Notes: generated by a model from the letters alone, not told the origin. DNA of 64,000 nucleotides from Streptomyces fagopyri (GCF_009498275.1 NZ_CP045643.1:806001-870000); one strand, 5' to 3'. Shown: positions 28,566 to 37,872, numbered from the stretch's first letter. Translations and numbers: made by a program.

Positions 28566-29372
28566 ATGACCCAGTACACCGACCACTACGGTCCCGAAGG
28601 CCTCCGGACCCGCGGCACGGTCGTCGTGGTGCCCGGCCGGGGTGAGAGCCGGGCCGCCTACGCCCGGTTCGGCAGGCGGCTCGCGGCCGACGCCTACCGA
28701 GTCCGCGTCGTCGACACCCCGCGGATCGACGCCGGCGACCTGAGCGGCTCGCTGGCGCGGTTCGGCGCCGGGCTCGCCGCGGCCGTGGAGGACGCCGCGG
28801 CCGAGGACGGGGTGGTCCGACCTGTCGTCCTCGTCGGAGCCGACAGCGGCGCGGCCGCCGTCGCCGCGCTCCTCGGCCGGGAGGAGCCGTCCGTCGTCCC
28901 GTTCCCGGAGGCCGTCGTCCTCGCGGGTCTGCCGGGACGCGGCGCCGGCGACGGCGCCCCGGTGCGGAACGGCGTCGCAGGGGGTGCGGGGGGAGCGTCG
29001 TGGGACGACGAACTCGATGTCCGGACCTTCTGCCCGGCCCACCGAGGAGTCCTCACCGAGGACTCCGGGACACAGCGCGGGGCGCTCGGCATCGCGGTGC
29101 CGGACGCGCTCCTCGACGCGGCCCACCACGGCGCCATCGCCGTCCCCACGCTCATCCTCGTCGGCGACGCCGATCCGCTCGCGGACCGCGACGCTCTCGC
29201 CCGTACCGCGAAGTCCCTGTCGCACTCCCGTCTGGCGGTGGTCCGTGACGCCCACCACGACGTCCTCAACGACCTGCAGCACCGCTCGGTGGCGGCCGAG
29301 GTCGTCACGTTCCTGGAGACGGTCCGCGACGCACTGGTGCCCGTCGTCGCGGTGGAGTCGAGCACGTGGTGA
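28566..29372 (+). CDS. Alpha/beta-hydrolase fold protein
   Basis: A 268-residue alpha/beta hydrolase. The nucleophile elbow reads VGADSGAAA (Ser), the acid is probably the Asp in VGDADPLAD, and the His is in DAHHDVLND. TVVVVPGRGESRAAY gives the oxyanion-hole strand near the start. It begins one base after the monooxygenase stop, so the two are tightly co-expressed. It could hydrolyse an ester or thioester generated or released by the monooxygenases. Confidence 0.82.
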   Translation: MTQYTDHYGPEGLRTRGTVVVVPGRGESRAAYARFGRRLAADAYRVRVVDTPRIDAGDLSGSLARFGAGLAAAVEDAAAEDGVVRPVVLVGADSGAAAVAALLGREEPSVVPFPEAVVLAGLPGRGAGDGAPVRNGVAGGAGGASWDDELDVRTFCPAHRGVLTEDSGTQRGALGIAVPDALLDAAHHGAIAVPTLILVGDADPLADRDALARTAKSLSHSRLAVVRDAHHDVLNDLQHRSVAAEVVTFLETVRDALVPVVAVESSTW

Positions 29373-29496
29373 CGGCCGGCTCCGCCGGTGACCGCCACCG
29401 GTGGCCCGCCACCACGACCCCACGCCGTGCCGCGCGGCCCGGCCACCTCATCGGGCGGCCCGGTTCCGCCACCCCGACCCGCCGAGAGGAAACGAC

Positions 29497-30012
29497 ATGA
29501 CCGCCCCTGCGCACCACGACGCGCCTCCGTCGCCGGTGACTCCCGACAGCGCGGACCTTCTCCGCGACACGCTGCGCCGGCACGCGGCCGGGGTCACGGT
29601 GATCACCTTCCCGGGCCCCGCCGGCTTCACCGCCACCTCGTTCACCTCCGTCTCGCTGCGCCCGGCCCTGGTGTCGTTCTACGTCGGCGTCGACGCCTCC
29701 AGCGCCCCCGCCGCTCGCCGCGCGGAACGGTTCGCGGTCCATGTGCTCGGCGCGGCCGACGCCGGTCTGGCGAGCCGGTTCGCCCGCAGCGGTGTGGACC
29801 GTTTCGCCGGTGTGCCGTGGCGGGCCCAGGCGGACGGTCTGCCCGTGCTCGACGGTGTCACCGCGTGGCTCTCCGCCCGGATCACGCTCCGTCAGACCGT
29901 CGGCGACCACCTGCTGGTCGTCGGCGAGATCGACGCGGGCGCGACCGCCGCGGAGACCTCGGCACTCGTGCACCACAACGGATCGTTCGCCTCGGCGCAC
30001 CCCCTGGCATGA
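29497..30012 (+). CDS. Flavin reductase (FMN-binding, HpaC/SnaC-like)
   Basis: A 171-residue flavin reductase-domain protein: DTLRRHAAGVTVITF, GFTATSFTSVSLRPALVSFYV, ERFAVHVLGAADAGLASRFA, RQTVGDHLLVVGEIDAG. It would reduce free FMN with NADH or NADPH and hand it to the monooxygenases encoded upstream, completing the two-component systems. GAGAGGAAAC precedes the ATG. It is the last gene of the cluster; a strong hairpin follows the stop. Confidence 0.88.
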   Translation: MTAPAHHDAPPSPVTPDSADLLRDTLRRHAAGVTVITFPGPAGFTATSFTSVSLRPALVSFYVGVDASSAPAARRAERFAVHVLGAADAGLASRFARSGVDRFAGVPWRAQADGLPVLDGVTAWLSARITLRQTVGDHLLVVGEIDAGATAAETSALVHHNGSFASAHPLA

Positions 30013-30031
30013 CCTCCGTCCCGGCGGCTTT

Positions 30032-30072
30032 CCCGCGGGTGGCCGGCGCCCGTGCCGCCGGCCACCCGCGGG
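30032..30072. terminator. Strong bidirectional hairpin terminator
   Basis: A perfect 17-bp inverted repeat (CCCGCGGGTGGCCGGCG and its complement) with a 7-base loop lies between the flavin reductase stop and the adjacent stop of the SDR gene on the other strand. It closes the transporter/monooxygenase cluster. Confidence 0.85.
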
Positions 30073-30816
30073 TCAGGCCGCGAATCCGCCGTCCACGGCG
30101 ATGGTGGCACCGGTGACGTACCGGCCCGCGTCGCCCGCGAGGTGGGACACGGTCGCGGCGACGTCCGACGGCTGCCCGTAGTGCCCGAGCGCGGTGAGAC
30201 CCTTCTGTGTGTCGGCGCCCGGACCGTCGGAGGGGTTCATGTCCGTCTCCGTCGGGCCGGGGTGGACCAGGTTGGCGGTGATGCCCCGCGGGCCCAGCTC
30301 GCGGGCCAGTGATCTGGTGAGGCCGACCAGCGCGGTCTTGCTCGTGGCGTACAGGGATCCGCCGGGAAAGGCGACCCGCTCGGCCATGCAACTGCCGATG
30401 TTGATGATCCGGCCGCCCCCGGTCATGTACCGGACCGCCGCCTGGGACGCGACGAACGGCGCCCGCACGTTGACGTGCAGGACCCGGTCGATGTCCTCCA
30501 GCGACAGGTCCTCGACGGGCCCCAGCACCCCGATCCCCGCGTTGTTGACCACGATGTCGAGCCGTCCGAACTCCGCGGCGACCCGGTCCACCGCCTCGCG
30601 CACCGCCGCCGGGTCCGCACCGTCGGCCCGGACGGCCCCGGCCCGGCGGCCCATGGCCCTGATCCGGTCGGCCACCTCCGCCGCGCGGTCCGCGCTGTCC
30701 CGGTAGGTCAGGGCGACATCGGCGCCGTCCTCGGCCAGCCTGAGCGCCACGGCCTCACCGATACCCCGGCTCCCGCCCGTCACGATGGCCACCTTGCCTG
30801 CAAGCGTCCCCGTCAT
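30073..30816 (-). CDS. Short-chain dehydrogenase/reductase (FabG-like)
   Basis: A 247-residue classical SDR. The cofactor motif is TGGSRGIG, the NNAG strand NNAGIGVLGP, the catalytic Ser INIGSC, and Tyr/Lys YATSK. The C-terminal DVAATVSHLAGDAGRYVTGATIAVDGG is typical of FabG-like reductases. The basic position after GGSRG suggests NADPH. The start at 30816 (MTGTLAGKVAIVTGG) is chosen over an upstream ATG at 30891 because it fits family length. It converges on the monooxygenase cluster. Confidence 0.87.
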   Translation of the reverse strand: MTGTLAGKVAIVTGGSRGIGEAVALRLAEDGADVALTYRDSADRAAEVADRIRAMGRRAGAVRADGADPAAVREAVDRVAAEFGRLDIVVNNAGIGVLGPVEDLSLEDIDRVLHVNVRAPFVASQAAVRYMTGGGRIINIGSCMAERVAFPGGSLYATSKTALVGLTRSLARELGPRGITANLVHPGPTETDMNPSDGPGADTQKGLTALGHYGQPSDVAATVSHLAGDAGRYVTGATIAVDGGFAA

Positions 30817-31349
30817 GTCCTCACTCAACTCCGTTTCACGTCGGCTGACTTGTCGATGCTCTCCCGCCGACTCCGAGGAGTCCGGCGGCATTCCGACGTC
30901 GTGCTCGGGGCATCACAAGGACGTACGGCACCACCGCGTGGAGTTCAGGTCCCCGCCAGGGGGCGTGCCTCCCCGCGCGCGCTCCTCGTCGACGGGCGTC
31001 ACGACGCCGGCCGCCGCCTGGGCGGGCGTCGCCTCGGCGGGCGTCATCGCTCGGCGAACCGGGGCCGCCGTGGCTGCGTCAGGAGCTGTGACCATGCCCG
31101 ACGACGTACGCCCGGGGGCCCCGCACGGTCGGCGGTCTGCCCGGCACCACGTCCTCACCGGGTCGACCACCCCCTCCGTCCGGACCGGGTCGGCGGGTAC
31201 GCACGCGGGTCGGAGGGGGTGTGCCCGATCATGGAAAACACCGGCAGTGAGAAGATGGCCCGGTGGTGCCCGTATCCGCGTGGCGCCGCCCACCGCTGTC
31301 CCGCCCGGTCACAGCCGCCGGGAAGCGGTCCGGCCCGGGGGGAGAACGC
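30817..31349. other. Intergenic region between divergent SDR and Ppx/GppA genes
   Basis: A 533-base gap between divergent genes. An open frame from an ATG at 31230 (MENTGSEKMARWCPYPRG...) overlaps the next start by a few bases, but it is only 40 codons with no recognisable features, and I do not call it. No clear -35/-10 pair was identified, though promoters for both neighbours must be here. Confidence 0.4.
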
Positions 31350-32303
31350 ATGATGGGGGAAGGCAGGCGTATGCGGCAGGCAGGGGTCCTCGACGTGGGG
31401 TGCCACAGCGCGCTGCTGACGGTGGCGCGGCGACCGAAGGGCGGGACGCTGGAACCCGTGCTGTCCCGGAAGGTGCGGCTGCGGCTGCACCAGAGCCTGG
31501 GCCCCGACGGGCGGCTGCGCGAGTCGGGGGTCAGGAGTGTGCAGCGCGCGGTGACGGAGGCCGCGTCGGCGGACCCCCAGCAGCGGCTGCCCGAGGTCTT
31601 CGCGTTCGCCACGTCCGTCATCCGGGACGCGCCCAACCGCGACGAGGTCATCGACCGGGTGGCCCACGCCACCGGCATCCGCCTGCGGGTGCTGCCCGGC
31701 GAGGAGGAGGCACGGCTGGCGTACGCGGCGGCCCGCAGATGGGCGGCGCCCACGGGCGGCCCCCTGCTCGTCCTGGACATCGGCGGCGGCACCCTGGAGA
31801 TCGCCTCCGGTACCGCGGCCCAGCCCCGTACCGTGCTGTCGCTGCCGCTGGGAGCCCGGACCGTCACCCGTGAGTGGCTTCCCGGCGGCACCGCGCCCTC
31901 CAAGCGCCGGCTGGCCGAGCTGCGACGGCATCTGCGGGACTCCCTGAGCACGCTCCCCGACCTGCCGCAGGCGGAGCCGGGCGGACAGGTGCTGGCGTGT
32001 TCCAAGACCTTCACCCAGCTGTCCCGGCTCGCCGCCGCCGGGAAGAACCGGCCGCCCCGTACGCCGCAGCGCCTGACACTGCCCGCGCTGCGGACGACGG
32101 TTCCGCTGCTGGCCGCCTCGACCCCGAAGCGACGGGGCCGGCTGCCCGGCATCTCCCCGCACCGCGCCGAGCAGTCGCTGGCCGGGGCCCTGATCGCCGA
32201 GGCCCTCATGGAGACCTGTGGGGTCGAAAGCGTCACCATCTGCCCCTGGTCCACCCGGGAGGGACTGCTCCTGGAACGCCTCGGGGGCGCCCGCACCGAC
32301 TGA
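31350..32303 (+). CDS. Ppx/GppA-family phosphatase
   Basis: A 317-residue exopolyphosphatase/guanosine pentaphosphatase-family protein of the ASKHA fold: GVLDVGCHSALLTVA (phosphate 1), FAFATSVIRDAPNRDEVIDRV, LPGEEEARLAYAAA, LVLDIGGGTLEIA (phosphate 2), ARTVTREWLP. GGGGAGA precedes the ATG at 31350; 31353 and 31371 are alternatives. The family hydrolyses polyphosphate or pppGpp. Streptomycetes usually carry two copies; this one lies by itself. Confidence 0.88.
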   Translation: MMGEGRRMRQAGVLDVGCHSALLTVARRPKGGTLEPVLSRKVRLRLHQSLGPDGRLRESGVRSVQRAVTEAASADPQQRLPEVFAFATSVIRDAPNRDEVIDRVAHATGIRLRVLPGEEEARLAYAAARRWAAPTGGPLLVLDIGGGTLEIASGTAAQPRTVLSLPLGARTVTREWLPGGTAPSKRRLAELRRHLRDSLSTLPDLPQAEPGGQVLACSKTFTQLSRLAAAGKNRPPRTPQRLTLPALRTTVPLLAASTPKRRGRLPGISPHRAEQSLAGALIAEALMETCGVESVTICPWSTREGLLLERLGGARTD

Positions 32304-32649
32304 CGCGGGGCTGTGGGCGCCCTCGCCCGGTGAGGAGCCGAGCGGCGACGCCGGAGCGTGGCCGGCTGTCGCGGCTCCGCGCGGACCGCGGTCGTCGCGG
32401 ACGCCCGCATCCACCCGCGACGGTGCCGATCACGCCCGTGCACCGCCGGGCCGGTCCTGCTCGGTGTGCCCGTTCGCCGTGGTCCTCGCCTTCGTCCCTG
32501 TCTTCGCCCTCGTCCGCCCCTCCGCGCTCGCCCTCGCCGCCGCCTCCGTCGCTGCTTTCGCCCTCGCCTCCGCCTCCGCGTGGCGTTCCGCCCGGGACAG
32601 CCGTCAGACTTGCTGAGGCGGACTGCCTCGGCGACGGGAGGTGCGGCGC
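32304..32649 (+). repeat. Intergenic region with pyrimidine-rich low-complexity tract
   Basis: From about 32466 to 32585 the plus strand is a run of TCGCC, TCCGCC and CTCGTCC-type units, like the tract at the left window edge. It would encode an Ala/Val/Phe-rich hydrophobic peptide in one frame, but no start signal supports that. GGGAGG at 32636-32641 is the ribosome binding site of the next gene. Confidence 0.45.
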
Positions 32650-34944
32650 GTGCGAAGACCGGGCCGTGTCACCCTCGGGCGCGCCACGCTCTGGCTGCGG
32701 ACCCACGATCCCGGGCTGGCGGCCACCCGTCGCGCCGCTCGCACCGCGATCGTGATGCCCGCCCTCTTCGCCCTGTGCGGCCAGGTGATCGGCTCGCCCG
32801 TGACGGCGACCTTCGCGGCGTTCGGTGCGTTCTCGATGCTCCTGCTCGTGGACTTCACCGGGCCCATGGTGCAGCGGCTCCAGGCGCACGCGGGGCTCGC
32901 GGTGTCCTGGGCCGTCCTCATCTGCCTGGGCACGCTGGTCGCCCACCGGATCTGGCTCGCGGTCGCCGTCATGATGGTGATCGGCTTCCTGGTGCTCTTC
33001 GCGGGCGCCATCAGCTCGGTCCTCGCGGGCGCGTCCACCGCATTGCTGCTGGCCTTCGTCCTCCCCGTGACCTCGCCCGCCCCGCTGTCCCAGCTCCCCG
33101 ACCGGCTCGCCGGTGCGGGGCTGGCCGCGGCCGCGGCCATGCTCGCCGTCTCCCTGCTGTGGCCCCGGCCCACCGCGGACCCGCTCAGCGCGCCCGCGGC
33201 GCGGGTCTGCCGCGCCGCGGCGGAGCAGCTGCGGGCCGACGCGTCCTGGCTGGCCGGCGACCCGGACACACCGAGCACCACCCGGTGCAGGATCACCGCC
33301 CATCTGGCTGCCGGCGCCGCCGCCGACCTCCGCGGCGTCTTCGACACCACGCCCTACCGGCCCACCGGTCTGTCCACCGGTTCACGTGCCATCGTCCGTC
33401 TGGTCGACGAGCTGACCTGGCTCAGCGGCATCCTCGCCGACAGCGCGCCCCCTCTCGCCGAGCGCCCGGCGTGCGACGCCGACGCCCACGCGGTACGGCG
33501 GGCCGCCGCACGTGTCCTGGACAAGGCGGCCGATCTGCTCGACGCCCCGATGAACTCCCCGGACGCGCTGCGCGCCGCCTCGGACGACCTGGTGGCGGCC
33601 ATGGCCGCCATGGAGCGCGACGCCACCGGCAGGCTGAGCGGGCACCACGCGGGAACGGCGACACCGTCCCAGGTCCATCCGGTCATCGGCATGCTGGATC
33701 TGTCGTTCCGCGCGCAGGAGCTGGGGTTCGCGACGCTGCAGATCGCGAACAACGTGGATCTGGCCGCGTCGGCGGAGCGGCGCAGCTGGCACGACCGGCT
33801 GCTCGGCCGCGAGCCCGGCACCCTCACCGAACCGCTGGTCTCGGCGCGCGACCGGGCCGCCACGCACCTCCGGCCGCAGTCCGTCTGGCTGCACAACAGT
33901 GTCCGGGGCGCGCTCGGCCTCGGCATCGCGGTCGCCCTCGCCAACCTGACCAGCCTCCAGCACTCGTTCTGGATCCTGCTGGGCACCCTGTCGGTGCTGC
34001 GCTCGAACGCCCTCAACACCGGCCAGAACGCGATGCGCGCCGTGCTGGGCACCCTCGCGGGTTCGGTCATCGGAGCCGGGTTGCTGCAGCTCATCGGCCA
34101 CCACAGCACCGTGCTGTGGGTCCTGCTGCCTCTCGCCGTGCTCATCGCCGGCATCGCCCCCGCCGCGATCTCCTTCGCGGCGGGCCAGGCCGCCTTCACC
34201 GTCACCGTCGTCGTCCTGTTCAACATCGGCCAGAACCCCGACTGGCACATCGTCCTGCTGCGCATCCAGGACGTCGCCGTCGGCTGCGGCGTGAGCGTGC
34301 TGATGGCCCTGTTCCTCTGGCCACGCGGCGCCACGGCCGCCGTCGACCGCGCTCTCGCCGAGGCGTACACCGACAGCGCCCGCTATCTGGCCGGAACGGT
34401 GGCGTACGCCGTGGGCCGGTGCGGGTCCGGCCCGGCGCCCACGGCCGGCCCTCCCCTGGACGAAGGCCGTGCGGCGGCCGCCTCCGCGCGGCGGCTCGAC
34501 GACGCGTTCCGCAGCTACCTCGCCGAACGCGGCGCCAAACCGGTACCCCTCGCCGACATGACGACCCTGGTCACCGGCATCGTAGGGCTGCGCCTCGCCG
34601 GGGACGCCGTCCTGGAACTCTGGCAACGCGCCGACGACGGGGACGCGGGTACCGACCGGGCCGAGGCGCGCCTCGTGATCCTGGGCGCCGCCGGCCATGT
34701 GGCGGGCTGGTACGGGGATCTGGCCGCCGCGCTGGGCCGGGCCGCTCCCGTCCCGGAGCCGCTCCCCCGCGACCCCACGGCCGAGGGGCGGCTCGTCGAG
34801 TCCCTGCGCCCCGACCTGGCCGACGAACGGGGGCGGCCCAGCGCGACGGCCGTCCGCATCATCTGGACCGCCGACCACCTCGATGTCGCCCGCCGGCTCC
34901 AACCGAACCTGGCGGCCGCGGCGGGCCCGCACCGTACGTCCTGA
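32650..34944 (+). CDS. FUSC-family membrane transporter (fusaric-acid-resistance/AaeB-like)
   Basis: A 764-residue membrane protein with two helix bundles (residues about 25-175 and 415-555) separated and followed by long helical cytoplasmic domains, the arrangement of FUSC/AaeB/YccS proteins. The second bundle carries the FUSC-type LQHSFWILLGTLSVLRSNALNTGQNAMRAVLGTLAGSVIGA. Relatives export aromatic acids or other hydrophobic acids by proton exchange. GTG at 32650 is preferred because GGAGG lies nine bases upstream; GTG at 32641 is an alternative. It is transcribed alone. Confidence 0.87.
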   Translation: MRRPGRVTLGRATLWLRTHDPGLAATRRAARTAIVMPALFALCGQVIGSPVTATFAAFGAFSMLLLVDFTGPMVQRLQAHAGLAVSWAVLICLGTLVAHRIWLAVAVMMVIGFLVLFAGAISSVLAGASTALLLAFVLPVTSPAPLSQLPDRLAGAGLAAAAAMLAVSLLWPRPTADPLSAPAARVCRAAAEQLRADASWLAGDPDTPSTTRCRITAHLAAGAAADLRGVFDTTPYRPTGLSTGSRAIVRLVDELTWLSGILADSAPPLAERPACDADAHAVRRAAARVLDKAADLLDAPMNSPDALRAASDDLVAAMAAMERDATGRLSGHHAGTATPSQVHPVIGMLDLSFRAQELGFATLQIANNVDLAASAERRSWHDRLLGREPGTLTEPLVSARDRAATHLRPQSVWLHNSVRGALGLGIAVALANLTSLQHSFWILLGTLSVLRSNALNTGQNAMRAVLGTLAGSVIGAGLLQLIGHHSTVLWVLLPLAVLIAGIAPAAISFAAGQAAFTVTVVVLFNIGQNPDWHIVLLRIQDVAVGCGVSVLMALFLWPRGATAAVDRALAEAYTDSARYLAGTVAYAVGRCGSGPAPTAGPPLDEGRAAAASARRLDDAFRSYLAERGAKPVPLADMTTLVTGIVGLRLAGDAVLELWQRADDGDAGTDRAEARLVILGAAGHVAGWYGDLAAALGRAAPVPEPLPRDPTAEGRLVESLRPDLADERGRPSATAVRIIWTADHLDVARRLQPNLAAAAGPHRTS

Positions 34945-35263
34945 CCGACGGTCCGGGTTGAACCGCCCCACCGCGTGGTCGCCCACGCCGGGACCCTGTC
35001 CCCGCGCCCGGCAAGCGGCGGACACCGCTCGTACGGTGGCGGGGACAGGCGAGTCGAGCGTCTCGGACGGTCGGGTGGACGGGGGCGGGCCCCGGGCCGT
35101 CGGAGGCGAGGGCGTTCACCGGCGGCAGTCCCCGGGACGTCGAAACCGTCAAGGCATTCACCGGGGCCCCCTCGCGGGCCGCCCAGGATCAGCGCGGCGC
35201 CCCGCGTCACGCGACGCGTCCGTGCCACTGACGATCCGTCACCACCGCACGTACGCAGGCCAC
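34945..35263. other. Intergenic region between convergent genes
   Basis: A 319-base gap between the FUSC stop and the TetR stop. A partly repeated segment (GGCGTTCACCGG near 35111 and GGCATTCACCGG near 35152) is the only structure seen. No convincing terminator hairpin and no gene. Confidence 0.4.
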
Positions 35264-35881
35264 TCAGCCCGGGCAGAGGGTGGCGACCGCGGTACGGCGC
35301 AGCGCGTCCTCGGCCCGGTCCCAGGGCCAGCCGTTCTCGACCACCAGCGTGCGCCAGCCGGTGGGGCCGAACCAGAACCACAGCAGATCCGCCGTCTCGT
35401 CCACCGGGCCGGGAGGCGGCGGGCTCAGGGTGTGCAGGTGGCGGGCGGCGGCGCGCAGCGCGAGCCGGTAGTCGGCGGTGGCGCGCTCCCACAGCGCCTC
35501 ACCGTTCTCGTGGACGGGCAGCGCCTTGCGGATCGCCTCGTGCACCGTGAACTGCTCCTCGTTGCCGAGGCGCGTACCGCGCGCCAGCGCCTCCAGCACC
35601 GCCTCGGGTGTCCGCAGGGCGAGCACCTGCCGCATGGCCTGCTCGTAACCGGAGTCGGCCACGCCCCGGTCGACGATCCGGTCCAGGATGTCGCTCTTGC
35701 TGCCGACACTCGCGAAGACGGTCTTCGCGGCGACACCGGCCGCGGTCGCGATGTCCGCGACGGTCACCCGCCCGTAGCCACGTCCGGCGAACAGTTCGGC
35801 GGCGCGCCGCAGGATCAGCGCGCGGGTCCGCGCGGCGGCCTGCTCCCGCAGTGGAGAGACATAGGGGCGTTTGGAGGGCAT
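35264..35881 (-). CDS. TetR-family regulator
   Basis: A 205-residue TetR-type repressor with HTH at residues 15-65 (ALILRRAAELFAGRGYGRVTVADIATAAGVAAKTVFASVGSKSDIL) and a helical ligand domain. Its start is divergent from the SnoaL-like gene with 178 bases between, the standard arrangement for a TetR and its target. A short dyad CCTA-N5-TAGG at 35916-35928 in that gap is a weak operator candidate. Confidence 0.88.
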   Translation of the reverse strand: MPSKRPYVSPLREQAAARTRALILRRAAELFAGRGYGRVTVADIATAAGVAAKTVFASVGSKSDILDRIVDRGVADSGYEQAMRQVLALRTPEAVLEALARGTRLGNEEQFTVHEAIRKALPVHENGEALWERATADYRLALRAAARHLHTLSPPPPGPVDETADLLWFWFGPTGWRTLVVENGWPWDRAEDALRRTAVATLCPG

Positions 35882-36059
35882 TCGGACATCCTAGTCAGGG
35901 TCAGGACACGGTTTCCCTATTCATTAGGTCCCCTGTAACCTCAATATTCGCTCGGCGGACACACCCGGCGCGGACCGCGCGCCGCCTCCGGCCCCGGGCC
36001 GACTGACGTCGCCGCACAGATCGCACAGCCGGTGAGAACCGGCGAAAGGTACGGACGCA

Positions 36060-36641
36060 ATGGGCATGGACACCACGGGCCTGGCCCGCGGGCTCTTCCG
36101 CATCCTCGAGACCGGGGACCCGGCACTGGCCGCCGAGGTGGTGGGCGAGGACTTCCACAACCGCGAGGCGGCGGTGGCACCCCCCGCCTGCTCGATCCCC
36201 GGACCGGCGGGGGTCCTCGCCTCCAGCGCGTGGATGCGGTCGGCCTTCAGTGACCTGCGTTTCCCCGTGATCGGCACCGCCGGGAACGACGAGCAGGTCT
36301 GGGTACGGCTGCGTATGCGGGGCCGCCACACGGGCGCGTTCGTCCGTTTCCGCGACGGTGCCCTCGACCAGGCGATACCTCCCACCGGACGCGAGATCAA
36401 CTTCGAACAGATCCACGTGCTCGACCTGCGGGACGGCAAGGTGGTCGGACACGAGGCGGTACGGGACGACATCACCATGCTCGGACAGCTCGGCGTCTTC
36501 CCGCCGGCCCCGGCCACCGCCCTGCGCATGGTCGGCTGGAAGGTGACCGGGCGCGCCGCACGCGCGGCCGCCGACGTCACGGCACGGGCGGCAGAGGCAG
36601 CGGCGGCCCGGCAGCCGGAAGAGCCGGCCGGGAGCCGCTGA
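36060..36641 (+). CDS. SnoaL-like (ester cyclase/NTF2-fold) protein
   Basis: A 193-residue protein whose first 140 residues fit a SnoaL-like/NTF2 fold: LFRILETGDPALAAEVVGEDFHNREA, AFSDLRFPVIGTAGNDEQVWVRLRMRGRHTGAFVRF, PPTGREINFEQIHVLDLRDGKVVGHEAVRDDITMLGQLG. A long Ala-rich helical tail follows (150-193). SnoaL relatives cyclise polyketides or act as small-molecule isomerases/hydrolases; this one is not near a polyketide cluster. AAAGG precedes; ATG 36066 is an alternative start. The divergent TetR gene probably controls it. Confidence 0.75.
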   Translation: MGMDTTGLARGLFRILETGDPALAAEVVGEDFHNREAAVAPPACSIPGPAGVLASSAWMRSAFSDLRFPVIGTAGNDEQVWVRLRMRGRHTGAFVRFRDGALDQAIPPTGREINFEQIHVLDLRDGKVVGHEAVRDDITMLGQLGVFPPAPATALRMVGWKVTGRAARAAADVTARAAEAAAARQPEEPAGSR

Positions 36642-36717
36642 GCCGGACACGTCCTGAGCGACGGCGTCCGCCGGAGTTCTCCACCGGCCTCGGCCGAACG
36701 GCGCGAGAGAAGGAGAA

Positions 36718-36755
36718 CGGGTCGGGCCCGCCCCGGGGGGACCGGGCCCGACCCG
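36718..36755. terminator. Bidirectional hairpin terminator
   Basis: A perfect 13-bp inverted repeat (CGGGTCGGGCCCG / CGGGCCCGACCCG) with a 12-base loop lies between the convergent SnoaL-like and alpha/beta hydrolase genes. Confidence 0.8.
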
Positions 36756-36804
36756 CCGCGCGTCATCGTCCGCCGTCGTCCAGGGCACCGGCTCAGACGG
36801 ACGC

Positions 36805-37728
36805 TCAGACGGACGCCAGGTGCTCCTTGAAGAAGCTCGCCAGCTTCGCCACGGCGGTCGGCACATACGCGTCCTTGTCGTACAGGTCGATGTGCGTGGC
36901 GCCCTCCACCCAGAAGAGCTCCTTCGGCTCCCGCGCCTTCTCGACGGCCTCACGGCTGAAGTAGGCGGTGTCCGCCTCGGTTCCGGCGATCATCAGGAGC
37001 GGTCGTGGCGCGATGAGATGGACGAGGTCGAACGAGGAGTACTGCGCCATCTGGTCCACGCTGCGGAACAGATACCGGTTGGCCGAGTTCGGGTGCCGGG
37101 CGCGCGAAGTACGGTAGTAGTCGGTTCCCTCCCTGTACAGCGTGGGCGCGCCCTCGGCCTCTTGGGGCGTCTCGGGCACCACGGGGTCGTACCGGAGGAC
37201 GCCGTCCGCCGCTTCGGCGGTACGGGCCCGGGCCGAGGCCTCCAGCATGCCGGCGAGCACTTGGGGGTCCTGCCCGCCGCCCAGCCCCTCGCGGAAGAGG
37301 GCGCCGATGTCCGCGGCGCTGACGGTGGCCACCGCCCTGATCCGGTGGTCGGTCGTCGCCGCGAAGGGTACGTATCCGCCGGAGGCGCAGATGCCCAGCG
37401 CGCCGATACGTTCCGGGTCGACCTGCTCGCACGTGCTCAGGTAGGTCACGGCGCTCCTGATGTCCTCCGCCCGCGCGAACGGGTTCTCCAGGCCCCGCGG
37501 CTCTCCCTCGCTGTCGCCCTGGTGGGCGGTGTCGAAGGCCAGCGCGACGAAGCCCTCCGCGGCCAGCTTCTCCGCGTACAGACCGGCCGTCTGCTCCTTC
37601 ACCCCGCCGAAGGGATGCGAGGTGACCACGGCGGGCCGGCGGTCCCCCTCGGTGTGATCCTCGGGGAGGAAGAGGTTCCCCGCGAGGGAAAGTCCGTTGC
37701 TCTTGAATGTCACGGAAACAGACTGCAT
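36805..37728 (-). CDS. Alpha/beta hydrolase (YcjY/dienelactone-hydrolase-like)
   Basis: A 307-residue cytoplasmic alpha/beta hydrolase: LAGNLFLPE, PAVVTSHPFGGVKEQTAGLYAEKLAAEGFVALAFDTAHQGDSEGEPR, nucleophile elbow GICASGGYV (Ser), acid region AGTEADTAYFS, and His in GATHIDLYD. It resembles broad esterases often induced with stress regulators in streptomycetes. The start lies 184 bases from the divergent XRE regulator gene, the probable controller. Confidence 0.85.
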   Translation of the reverse strand: MQSVSVTFKSNGLSLAGNLFLPEDHTEGDRRPAVVTSHPFGGVKEQTAGLYAEKLAAEGFVALAFDTAHQGDSEGEPRGLENPFARAEDIRSAVTYLSTCEQVDPERIGALGICASGGYVPFAATTDHRIRAVATVSAADIGALFREGLGGGQDPQVLAGMLEASARARTAEAADGVLRYDPVVPETPQEAEGAPTLYREGTDYYRTSRARHPNSANRYLFRSVDQMAQYSSFDLVHLIAPRPLLMIAGTEADTAYFSREAVEKAREPKELFWVEGATHIDLYDKDAYVPTAVAKLASFFKEHLASV

Positions 37729-37843
37729 ACCGATCTCTCTCCTTGTTCTCCGACGCCTGGCGCTATACCGGCGTCACGTTCCACTGATTTCCGTCGTCCA
37801 CACTCACACCGCGAGCGGGGAGGAACAAGGGTGAGGTATTTCC

Positions 37844-37872
37844 GGGGAATTCCCCTTCCTGGGTAGAATTCT
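37844..37872. promoter_or_regulatory. Two palindromes in the hydrolase/XRE intergenic region
   Basis: GGGGAATTCCCC (37844-37855, perfect 12-bp palindrome) and AGAATTCT (37865-37872, perfect) have centres 19 bases apart. TAGAAT at 37864-37869 could be the -10 element of the XRE gene, so both dyads sit where a regulator would control that promoter and possibly the divergent one. Confidence 0.5.

Noticed and set aside
16784..30072. Genomic island or mobile origin of the sulfur-type cluster
   Set aside because: No integrase, tRNA junction, direct-repeat attachment sites or base-composition shift was seen around it.
31230..31353. 40-codon frame overlapping the Ppx/GppA start
   Set aside because: There is a start codon but no convincing ribosome site or family pattern; overlap alone is too weak.
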